Below the pieces are notes generated by a model. It made no database searches. It worked only from the letters and a program-made list of their open reading frames with translations, and was not told the origin of the DNA. From Eurosta solidaginis (lineage: Eukaryota > Arthropoda > Insecta > Diptera > Tephritidae), in assembly GCF_040869045.1 (NCBI RefSeq), contig NC_090319.1:60174779-60238778 (forward strand): a stretch of 64,000 nucleotides of DNA, written 5' to 3'. Shown piece after piece: positions 1 to 11,700 of this stretch. The position numbers were made by a program, and so were the translations under genes. Every line of letters begins with the position of its first letter. Position 1 is the stretch's first letter.

Positions 1-228
1 CCCTATGGTTTTTAGGCTATAACAGACGTGATTGTACTAAATTCATCGTACTCTAATAATTGGATTGATTATTTATTTTTTAAGAATTTCTATACTTTGC
101 AGCTACTTAACATTTAAATACTATAGGGGTACTCACAGTCCATTTCAATATTAAAATGCTTAAATTTGTAATAAATTAGAAACTGTTAAAGCTTTTCCGA
201 TCGTAAGCGTCTAATGTTTTATCTTCAA

Positions 229-1246
229 AATCATTCACCCTTATCGCGAGTTTTATTTTCACCCGAAAATATTCACAGCTTTTGTTCACCCTATCGCAGA
301 GGGTGGCGAAAAATTTTTCGTGTTCGAAAAAAATTTCACCTTATCGGCAACTCTTTGTTCGGGCGAAATGAACACCCAAATTTGCTCACTTATATTTTAC
401 AGGCGAACAAGAGGAAAACAAAATTTAAGTAATTTTTTGTTTTGAAATTTGATACTCTTATAATTATATGTTCTTTTATTATTAGAAATAAATCAATAAA
501 TAATGCACAATCGGAAGCTGAGTGGAAGAAGTGAAATTCCTGTATTGCCGTAAATTCTATTTTTTATGACAACGTATCAGTTGGCCAAGTTATCCATTGT
601 GGACAAAGCAACGGTTCCAAAATGTTGAGCACCTCACTGAAACAAGATTGGCTAAGACCCACTTCACGGTCCTTTCCGACGCCTTTTCCCTATGCGAAAA
701 AGCGAAGTCATGTACACAATTTTACAATTAGTGGAACTGCAAATTTTTGCTTCAATGGTGGCAAGGAGTTGGTAAGAATAACTAGCAAATATTATAATGC
801 CAGCTTCTTTAGCCTGTAATATTGGCGAAAGCTAATTGAAAAAAATTAACTTGTTATTCAAAAGTGCTGAAAATGGTAATTTTTAGCTTACAGTGAATCA
901 TTTAGCTCCAAAGGGTTAGAACTGTCCCTTAATTGCCTCCGTATCGCTTTTACATATATATTCGCCTCGCGCTCAATCAATACCAACCTAAGTGCAATAC
1001 TAAACATTATTTGATTAATTTTTTATTTATATTTTTGTTGTATTTTAGGGAAATATATGCTTGGTTACAAAATTTACACAATTGTAAGTAAATTATTTGT
1101 TCACTGCCAATTCGCAATAGAGCATCAGCTGTTTCGAAGTGAACTTTTGTTCGCCCGAAATTGCCGATAGGCGGAAAAAGTTCACGCGAACAAATGAAGT
1201 GAAGGCGAACACTTTTCCGCGTGAACTTCGCGATAAGGGTGATTAT
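229..1246. mobile_element. ~1-kb nonautonomous inverted-repeat DNA transposon (MITE-like)
   Basis: The two ends are inverted copies sharing ACCCTTATCGCGA (left near 236-249, right near 1228-1240). Both subterminal zones are full of short motifs resembling GTTCGCCCGAA and GTGAACTTTT. No transposase frame is present; the short frames inside are products of the inverted repeats. Exact ends and target duplication were not resolved. It lies in DNA downstream of the last visible SUGP1 exon, probably in the next intron. Confidence 0.6.
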
Positions 1247-2093
1247 GAATTGAAGTGTTTCTTGCTTTCGTTATTTTGTCACAATATTGATTAATGTTAA
1301 GGTAAAAAGTTATCAGAACCCTGTTTCTACCGAAACAATAACCATGTTGTGTAGAACCAATTTAGTTCACCACATTTTGCTTGAAGCGTTTATGCACACA
1401 GTGCTATATCGTTATCAAAACATCCGTCTTGAAATAACTAAACATCTCCAAAAATTATATTCCGCTTTTTATTTTCCAAAATCAAATTAAATTTTAAAAC
1501 CCATGTGCCATTCAAGTATGGAAATTGTGGCGAACCTCTAATTTTTAATACGCGTTGACTCCGAAAAATGTTTATACGATCGTTCTAACCGTCTGTAGAA
1601 ATAAACTACCGTAGCCTCGAAGCGATTTGAAAAACTGTTTATAAATGTGTTTTGAATTTAAGCGCATTTACTCAAAGCGACGCATGCGCTCGTATAAACT
1701 GCTAGGAAATAAGATATTACTCAAGCCTCTACATATGAGCCTATCAATGAAAATGTGGTGTAACCCACATTTTGTATATTAATTACATACGTATTTTTAA
1801 TACAATCGTTGCCACCTTTTAGTATGCTTAAGTACTTTGGCGTTAAAAACCACATATTCGCATCGACAAAAAACAAAAATGTAAAAACGAAAGAGCGCTA
1901 TTAGCTGAACACTACTTTTGCGCCGATAGCCTCATATTTGCAGAAAATGTTTCATATTTGATAAATGTTCAGATGCAAATAGTGTAAAATACGTATGTTG
2001 AAATTATATTTTATTCCACTTCTGAATTCTTCGTAAAATCGTATACAGCCATTAAAGTTTAATTCAATATTATTATTTTTCATGTTTACTTAC
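1247..2093. other. No gene recognised; probable intron of the SUGP1 gene
   Basis: AT-rich DNA following the splice donor of the exon at 2094-2722. I looked on the minus strand for a G-patch exon and saw none, so the 3' exons of the gene probably lie outside the window. Confidence 0.5.
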
Positions 2094-2722
2094 TTGCTAA
2101 AGCATTTGGTATGCTTCCAGCGGCGCTTGTAGATGGCACTACCTTCTCACCCCAGCGACTTTTGCGTTGCTTCTTACGTTCTTGGCGCCGTTGCTCTTCC
2201 AATTCAGCTTCCGCTTCTTTTTCTTGACGCTCCTCTTCGCTTAACTCATTACGGCATTCAATGCGTCGTTTTAAATTATCACGATTACGATCCAACATTC
2301 CGCGCATATATTCATCATCTGAATCTACATCACCACTAATAACCGATTCTGGATCATACTTCTCGGTATTATCATTTTGACTTGTGCTTTGTTGCGGTGA
2401 TGGTTGTTCGCGTCGCAATTGTTCCTGTTGTTGCTGACGTTGCTGCTGATGATACAGATAACGCTTTTCCTGTTGATATTCTTTTGGCCCTTCGCTATCA
2501 CTTGAATCTTCATCCATTTCTACTGAATCATAGTTCTCAGAGTGTGGTAGCGTATGTGACAATTTGTGTTTCTTTGATTGCTGCGGTGGTGTGGATGGTG
2601 GTTTACTCGGTTGTGTATGTTGCTCGTACTGTACTTGTTGTTGTTGACGACGACGACGACGTTGTTCGTTCAATTGTTTCCGATAATTGTGATATTGCTC
2701 GCAATTTTTTTCAAACAGAAAC
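2094..2722 (-). CDS. SUGP1: SUGP1 exon 5 (end of SURP domain, basic KSRWG motif)
   Basis: The acceptor CAATTTAG precedes base 2722 and the donor GCAA|GTAAGT follows 2094 (phase 1 out). It begins FLFEKNCEQYHNYRKQLNE, the second half of the SURP module. It continues through Arg/Gln-rich and acidic Ser/Glu stretches to a basic cluster ending RKSRWG, which in human SUGP1 precedes the second half of the protein. The reading frame simply runs through the intron donor to a stop at 2086. Confidence 0.88.
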
Positions 2723-5700
2723 CTAAATTGAAATTTGAATAAAATCGATAGTAAAAAATAAACTTAAAGCGAAAGTGAAAAAGTGCATTTTTTTGTTATA
2801 AATTAACGGTAGCGCTGGCGGTAACACTTTTGGCGACACATCCTTTTTGTCTCGTTTAAGTTGCCTTTGATCGATCTGCCTTTGTTTTTAGTGGAGTATC
2901 GTATTTATTATATAGAACTTTGCATCCATGTTTAGTGGTGTAATTTACACGTTGACACACAACGCTTATTCGCAATAAATCTTGAGGATACATCCAATTT
3001 ACCGTTGCTGAATTCTTGTCGTTAGCAGTGATTTTATTATTCATTTAATATTAAGGGGCGTGGTAAATTTGCATTTTGCATTTTGTTTTGAAAATTTGCT
3101 TATTTTAATTCAGTTATTATAAAAGTGTCAGAGCTATATATTTAAATGATTTTACTAAGTCAAACCAAATTCGCGAACACAGTGCGGTACAACAAAATAG
3201 CAACATGCAGAAAATGTGTTTGTTTTAAAAATTGGCTATAAGTCTCATACAAAAGGAAAACTACCAAAATTTATTTTTTCATCACACAAAATATGTAAGT
3301 TCTATGGGATTTTTTTTATTTTAATACGATTAACTTTGCAAATTTTACAAATTTATAAGATTAGCAAACTCGTCAGTTATGATTATATTTGCGCAACACT
3401 GTATGTGCATAAGTATTTGACAGACATTTTTTCGATAAAACTTTAATTGGGTATCCATGGCGAGAAGAAATTGTTAAACATTGGCAGTAGTTTGTTTAAA
3501 CTACAGTGTTTCCCGGATATAAGCACCGTAGAAAATAAGCGGGGAGTACTTATATAGAAAGCCCGCTTATAAGCACTAACTGTGCTTATATTGAAATCTC
3601 CAATTACACTGGACCACGAATTTCAACTTTTTTTCTTTACCAGAAACGCCGTTATGAAATTCGTATGTAAAATCACCCCCTGATTTCGAAAATTGAGTTC
3701 ATTTGATTACGTATATCTCACGAGCGGGTTAAGAATCGGAAAGACGATAAAATTTGCTATAAATGCATCATACATTGTTTTTTGCTCAACCATATAGTTT
3801 TCGAGATATTAGCTCATCATTTCAGATTTTTGTTTTTTTTTATGAAAAAATATGAAAAAAAATACTTTTTGCGAGGGTAGCATTCCAAAACCACAAATTT
3901 TTTCCCAAATATTTTTTATTTACGTAAAGCTCTGTTTAATTAGAAAAAAGATAAGCTATCATCGAAGAAAATCGATGCAAAACTACGTAAGTTATAAGCG
4001 ATCAAATAAAAATACCCAGGTTGCGCAACTTCAATGTATGTATACATACATATATTAAAGGTATAAAGTGCAAATGGGATATTATCCGGATAAACGAATA
4101 ACACCATAACAATGATAATACTTTTTCTTTAAATAAATCAAATAGTACTTTTAATACTCGAATTGTTTTATAGTAGGTAGAGTGGTTGCATCGAAAGGAA
4201 GAGTGGTTGGGTTCGAAAGCTGCTGTAGGCATGTAGTTATAAACATGTATTTCCGTCACTTATGGGTAAGTATGCAGGTAGATTTTCAAAATTATAAGCC
4301 ACAGAAAATTTTTAAAGCCTACATCTAAAGCAGGTAGTATTTTCTTTTCCCGGCTTCGTATAAAAAGGAACCTTTCTGTCTAGGTAAGATTTGATTTTTT
4401 AAATTTTATTCTTGTTCCGAGTATAAATATGAGTTAATGCGCCTTGAAACTTCATAACATCTGCAAGGCTCGCCGGAGATAGTTCAGTTCATAAGTCAAA
4501 TTTCAAAACCGTAATTTAGTAAAAAAAAATAAAATGAGTAAAAGGACGCGAGAATTTGAGTATAATAACGATCCAGATATGTTCTGTTTCATGTGTGACC
4601 AATATACTATCATAAGGCGACGACGAGTGTTCTCAGATCATATCAAAACTTTATACTCCAAGTATTTTGGCATTGAGCCTAAAAATGCTGAAAAACCATG
4701 GACACCGAACACTTTGTGTACATCGTGTCGAGTAGAATTGATTCAGTCGGAATCCGGACAACAAATAAAATTTGATACACCAATGATATGGAGAGAACCT
4801 ACTTGCCATTCAATAGAGTGTTATATTTGTCAAACAAAAGTACTTGGCGTTGGAAGATCAAGAAGAGTAACCTATGCCAGCGTACCTACAGTGACATTAC
4901 CAGTACTACATTCAACGGCAGTTGCGGATCCAGTTCCATTGTCAACAGTAACATCTGAGTGCGGGGAATCAAGTTGTACTGAATTTCGCATGGGAAAGGA
5001 GAGAAACGTTCTATCACAAGCACAACTTAATGATTGGATAAGAGATTTGGAACTATCCAAGGAAAAGGCCGAGATCCACACTTCTCGTATGCAACAATTT
5101 AAATTTGTATCATCCGATGTTAAGGTGATATATTGTAGAACTCGTCACGAACCATTTTCCAAACACTATACCAAGAAAGACAGTATATGCTACTGCAACG
5201 ACATTCCTGGTTTATTCAAAGAGTTTGGTCAAACATATGATTCAAAAGAGTGGCGATTGTTCATAGACAGCAATAAGCTGAGTTTAAAGGCTGTATTATT
5301 GCATATTGGTAACAAAAAGCCTTCTATCCCGCTAGCACATGCAGTAAATACAAAGGAAACCTACGAGGAAATGCAAAAACTACTCAAATTTATTAAATAT
5401 GAAGCGCATGATTGGAAAATATGTTCTGATCTCAAAGTCGTTGCAATGCTATGAGGTCTACAAAGTGGCTACACCAAGCACTGCTGCTTCCTCTGCAAGT
5501 GGGATAGCCGAGCTCGTAAGGACCACTACGTCAGAAAGGATTGGCCGGAAAGAGTCGAGTTTACCGTTGGTGTGGATAACATCAAATACACCCCTCTTGT
5601 CAAGAAAGAGAAAATCATACTTCCACCCTTACACATCAAGCTCGGTCTCATTAAAAACTTTGTTAAGGCTTTGGACAAAGAAGGCGAAGCATTCGACTAT

Positions 5701-8700
5701 TTGAAAACAATTTTTCCAGATATTTCTCAAGCCAAGATAATGGAAGGTATTTTTGTCGGACCACAAATAAAAAAGTTGATCAACAATAATCAATTCAAAG
5801 GACTACTCTCATCAGTTGAGGCAGCAGCGTGGGAATCCTTAGAAAACGTCGTTGCTTCTTTTCTCGGTAGACACAAAAGCCCTAACTACGAACAGATAGT
5901 GAACGACTTAATCAATAATTATGCGAAAATGGGTAAATATTAAAGGCTTATTAAAGTTAATTTCCCAAAATTCTATAACTTGTTTACCTAACTAATATTT
6001 TCTTTCCAGGCGTAAATATGTCGTTAAAAATTCACTTTCTGCACTCACATTTGAGCTTTTTTCCGGCAAATCTTGGCGACGAAAGTGACGAACATGGCGA
6101 AATGTTTCATCAGCAAATGAAATTAATTGAAAATCGATATCAAGGATTCTGGGACGTCGCAATGATGGGTGATTACTGCTGGTTTCTCAAAAGAGAAACC
6201 GATCCTAAACTGAATAAGCGTCAAAGTCGAACACATAATTATTTCGACTACATAGTAAAATAAAATTAAGATAAAGATTGTTAGAATATAGTACAAACAT
6301 AAATAAATTTAAAAAAAAAAAGTTAAAAATATGGGTAATTTCATTCATAAATTGAACTTTTAACTAAATAGAATCAGAGCATAGCTAGATATTTCACTCT
6401 TCTTTATACCATACAAACGTTTTGAGGTATACGTTGAAATTGCGCAACCTGGGTATTTTTATTTAATCGCTTATAACTTACGTAGTTTTGCATCGATTTT
6501 CTTCGATGATAGCTTATCTTTTTTCTAATTAAACAGAGCTTTACGTAAATAAAAAATATTTGGAAAAAAAGTTGTGGTTTTGGAATGCTGCCCTCGCAAA
6601 AAGTAATTTTTTTCATATTTTTTCATAAAAAAAAAACAAAAATCTGAAATGATGAGCTAATATCTCGAAAACTATATGGTTGAGCAAAAAACAATGTATG
6701 ATGCATTTATAGCAAATTTTATTGTCTTTCCGATTCTGTAAACTTACTTGACCCGTTCGTGAGATATACGTAATTAAAGGGAGCCATCTTTTTGGTTTTT
6801 TCGAATAACGGTAAATTGCAAATATCTCAAAAACGGTACCATAGAATCAAAGATGAACTCGATTTTCGAAATCAGGGGGTGGTTTTACATACGAATTTCA
6901 TAACGGCGTCTCTGGTAAATTTTGGCCGTCGACCAATGTTACCAGTGCCTGCAACACAAACAATTTAAAAAGGAACAACTGAGAATTCAAAGATCAATAC
7001 ATTAACAGTTATACTGAATTTTGTATCATTAATTGGGCTCTATATACATATGTACTTACATATAAGTACTGCCTATGAAGCATGTACGCATTCGTTAATT
7101 ATTTTTAAAAAAGTTTGTAATTTTCGACTGAATGTTCAATTTAGCGAGTTCGAAACAGTATTGCTCAATTTTATCGATCTCGAATATACATTTATTTGAA
7201 GGCATAAGGATAGTCTCAATGGAATCTATGACTTCCTTATGGCTTTTAAGCGGAAAATGCTTATAAGCTCGGTACTTATATCGTGATTTTTGTGTACATT
7301 GAAATAGGGGAACTTTTTCTTTTACAATTTTTGTAGTGCTTATAACCGGAAAATGCTTTTAACCGGGGTGCATATAAGCGGGAAATACTCCAGTTGTAAA
7401 AATTGCTTAACCGCCCAGGAGATTTTGGCCGTTGCGTAATAAATTGCGTATCATGAACCTTTCGGTATAAGTGACGCCAATTGGCAGCACCATGAGAGAT
7501 CAGGTTGCCAAAATCACTCCCCCCTTGCTCTGCTGCCAAATAGGGTTGCACTTTCCGAACTGGCATGGCCTCAACCATTCGCACAACATGACCTACCTAT
7601 CACGGCCCTTGTGCTTTAATTCGCTGCACTATGTTCATATTTGTCGGTTGTTGGTGATACCAAGGACATATGGAGGTAGCGTGCTGGCCTACCCCATCGA
7701 AGTGGGTTTGCAAGCCTAACAAAAATTAAAAAGTAGTACACCACAACTTGGAAGAGAAACTTGGTCTTAATCTTATATATCTTGCTTAATTGTCAGTAGA
7801 AATACTGGTGCAATGTAGCTCCATCACTGGCTTAGTCAAACAACGAGTTCACAAAGTAAACTTTTTTTAACGTATTGATCACTTTCAGCAGATATCAGCA
7901 CAAATAATATTAAAAAAGTAGAATTGAATTTAAATAAAAAGATGATAAACAAATTTTAAGGACTACTTTTATATAAATGGACCAAAAAATAGAAGGCAAT
8001 TTTTCCTTTAATACATACATAGTCTTGTTGAATTTTGACTAAAAAACTTTAACAATACCTCTTCTAAAAGAATTTTGGGATTCAAAACTATAAAGGTGGA
8101 GCGCAATCTTTCAATTTAAGGCAAACTATGTATTTGGGATTAATTAATTGAATATTTAAAATTTAAACACGCGCTCTACCTTTATAATTTTAAATCCCAA
8201 AATTCTTTTACAAGAACTATTGTATTGCATTGTAGCTACATAATTTGCACAGCTGAAAATCGTGGTGAAATTCGCATTCGCCCGAAAGTCTAAAAGAATC
8301 GTGGTGAAAGTCGCGTACGCCTAAAAGTATGCAAGGACGTGCATTGAGTTGGGCCTACAACGAGGTGGAATTCTACAACGCCTGCAACACTCAGGAGGCT
8401 AGCCATGAAGGTTTGGCTTACTCTTCTAAATAGTTCGACTTGTGCGTTACGTAGCTCAAATTTTTTGATCGAACATTGCACTGTTACCAAATTTTCCGAA
8501 ATATCCAGGAAGTTAGCTAAAAATCGATTGCAAGATTCCCAATTTAAAACTAGTTGTCTCAATATCTCGATCCATGCGCCACCTAGCGGAATTTTATTGA
8601 TAAAATATTGCATTGTCACCGGGTTCTGACTTACGGCCCAAGTTTCATGTCTCTAGCTCATCGAGAAGTTACTCGAAAATCGATCGCAAGATTCTCCCCG

Positions 8701-11700
8701 TTTTTAAAGGATTTGCAGTTATCTCGACTAGCGCGCCACCTAGCGGAACTTTGTTTTCTATAAGTTTTATTGTCACCAGGCCTCTAACTAAGTGCCAAGT
8801 TTCAAGTCTCTAGGTAACCGGGAAGTTAGTTAAAAATGGATTGAAAGATTCCCAAATTAAAATTTGTGTTCTTACTATCTCGATACGCGTGCCACCTAGA
8901 GAATTTTTTTGATAAAATATTGCATTGTTACCGGGTTCTGACTCACGGCCCAAGTTTCAAGTCTCTAGCTCACCGGGAAGTTACTTAAAAATCGATCGCA
9001 AGATTCCTGCGTCAGGGATTTTCGATTATATCGATTCGTCTGCCACTGTAGTGCCATCGACTAGCAAACTATGTGCTCAGTTTCAAATATCTGGATCACC
9101 GAGAGGTTAGTTAAAAGTCGATCGCAAAATTTCCATTTTAAAATTAATTTTCTGTATATCTCCATCCGTGCGCCACCTAGCGGATTTTCTTTTTTTTATT
9201 TGCATTGTAATGTCTCCCAGATCTGAACTATGTCCTAAGTATGAAGTGTCTAGCTCAACGAGAAGTTACCGAAAAAGACTTTTCCGTGGGTCAAAAATTC
9301 AAGTTTGCTTTTGATTTATCAAGCGAATAACAAATATCGCTTACTAACTATGTACATATGTATGTAGTTTTCATTTTTACAAAACATTTATTTTACTTGG
9401 TCATTACTGCATAGATCAATTTTTCAAACGTACATATATAATTGTAGATTCTTTCCTAAGCTTGTCTTGTACGTTTGTATTTGACATTGCACTTGCGTGT
9501 CGAATTATTTCCGATTTTGCGTATTGTGTTCATACCGCAAGCACCAGAAACAAAAAAAACGCATGGTATGTATGTATAAGCAAAATAACAAAATTTACCA
9601 CATTGCCGAGTGTAAATCATTTTTATATGCACGTATTTTATCTTCATAATCATCACCATTTTCGGCAACCAAATCGATTAAGTGTTCAACATTTGTTGGT
9701 AATTGTACGCGTGCGCAACTGGGGTCATTTTTGTCTGAAAAAACTACATAAAATCCTTTAAAATCAAGTTTCGCATACGCGGTACACCAAACTATTTATG
9801 TATGTATGTATTTATTAACATTTTTTTTCTTATTTTAATTTAATTATTTGAATGTACATAGGTTTATTGCTACTAATTAAAAGGATTCGATTAAATTTTA
9901 ATATTAAAATTCAATGAAATTAAAACTTTCGAAACATTTTTATTTATTAACTTGTATTTGCCGCAGCCACCTCGACTTTGAATTTGAAAAAAATTTAAAT
10001 TTACACATTTGCCTATACCGCGTAGAAGTGCTTAAGAACGAGCTTTCTTCTACTAGTAAGAAAGGTTTGATATATAGGGAGTTCACACAACAATCACAAG
10101 TTTTAGTTTTCACGGACGCACACAAAATTGTTTGTGGAGCAGGAGTTTTGCGTCTCTCTGCTCTATTGGGTATTGTGGCGAATGTTAGCAGTTTCGATGC
10201 ATCACTATGCTGCTAGCAAATAAATGCACAACTACAGCAAAGTAAGCAACAACACATATGTGCATGTAAACAGCAAAGCAAGCAGCTACACATACTTCAA
10301 ACAGGGAAGCTAAGAGCGAAGAGATTATTTCACATGCATATATGTGACCCGGTCTATGAAAAGGTGGCTTATAACTTAAAAAAGAAATTGCGAGAAACTG
10401 CTGTTAAAGATAAACAGTGCATTTCTTCAGTTTCTTGGTAGTTTTTCTTTTACATTATGAACAGTCATGCCCAAATGGCAAAGCACAAACCAGTTTCTGA
10501 CCGATATTTTGGCTCCATTGCCATCGAAAAAATAGCTATCAAAAAATCTGAGGATGCTTCACTAGCCACCAAAGTGGCATCGAAGGAACCAAAGGCTTCA
10601 TCGTCTTTCATTTGTGCTCTTCTTTCTTTACATTTTTAGTACACTTCTAAGCAAGTTAGGACTTTCTAGTGAAAGAGCGTCTCAAAAACTATCGAAACCA
10701 GAAAAAAAGTGGAAAAATTTTTTTAGTCATAAGCCACCTTTTCATAGACCGGGTCACATATGTAGGCAGCAGCTAAGAGCAAAAGTTATTACTCACAAAT
10801 ACACAATAACTGGAGGACAAACGTGAATATGAGTACATATATGAGAAATAAATAAGCAACTTATCGAGAAGGGTGTTCGGTAAAGGTCTAGACCCTTGAA
10901 GAAATCAGTTTGATTTAAACACGCTATTAGTGAAGTACGCGATAATTGTAATTGTGAAGTACTACTTCTAAAGTAGTCTAAATAAAGAACGTTGTACTAT
11001 GTTGAACATTTGAGTTATTTATTCGACAGTTCAGAGATTCGAACGGTGAACAGAAACTGCAAATTAATCAGAAATTTTCCAAATACGCTACAGTATCTTC
11101 GCTACATAGTCAGCGAAGCACTGCTACTAATAAAAGCCTTTCTCTCTAATATTTAAATTCAACGGTGTGTATATATATTATGGGGACTCCAGGCTTACAG
11201 CATTTTTCATTGGTTTATTCTCGAGTTGTAGATCAAGAAGGCACATAATTACTAATTTGAGTTACAGCAGTAATATTTCAACTATATGGATAGTAAACGG
11301 AGAACCAAATCTATGTATATATATAATATATATACAAACTATATCGATAATAGTCGATAAACTATAAGGAAAGCTTTTGGTAAACTATGTCGATAGTAAT
11401 CGAAACGCTATATAGATAGTAATCAATTAACTATATCGACTGTAATCGATAACCATTTTACTAAACCACGGCTCAATAAACGGTTAATGTGATATACAAC
11501 TCTTCAGAAATTATGTATATTCAATAAACATAGAGATAAACCAGCACGCAATGAATTAGACCAGAATGCTTAAAAATACATCGATAACAGCAGAAACGTT
11601 TCAAACCAATTATTGATTGAGCTAGCAGCAAGAATAATGCCCCTATTACGGTTTACAACTCAACTTAGTTGTATTGTAATTAAAACAACTAAACTTTCAG

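Larger units (their letters stand above)
3504..7390. mobile_element. pogo/Tigger-like element split by insertion of another transposon
   Basis: The left end begins CAGTGTTTCCCGGATATAAG; the right end read in reverse begins GAGTATTTCCCGCTTATATG. Both subterminal regions repeat CTTATAAGC-type motifs (3525-3580; 7230-7375). The ends resemble pogo-class termini (CAGT...), but no transposase of its own is visible. The interior 3607-6947 is a separate element. A clear target duplication was not found. Confidence 0.45.

Noticed and set aside
2856..3044. 62-codon minus-strand frame next to SUGP1 exon 5, considered as the missing SURP exon
   Set aside because: It lacks SURP residues and splice phases; the exon at 9599-9734 fits on both counts.
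3852..4058. Frame MKKNTFCEGSIPKPQ..., repeated at 6404-6616 on the other strand, considered as a small protein gene
   Set aside because: The two are simply the two arms of the transposon's inverted repeat; there is no independent evidence of coding.
5399..5704. Alternative frame across the transposase stop, considered as evidence of a frameshift
   Set aside because: The original frame reopens directly after TGA 5452-5454 with conserved motifs; there is no frameshift.
8405..9110. Short plus-strand frames across the 8.4-9.1-kb repeats
   Set aside because: Frames are not conserved between repeat units, so coding is unlikely.
8430..9260. CRISPR-like array
   Set aside because: Units are ~150 bases, degenerate and in insect nuclear DNA; there are no short identical repeats with unique spacers.
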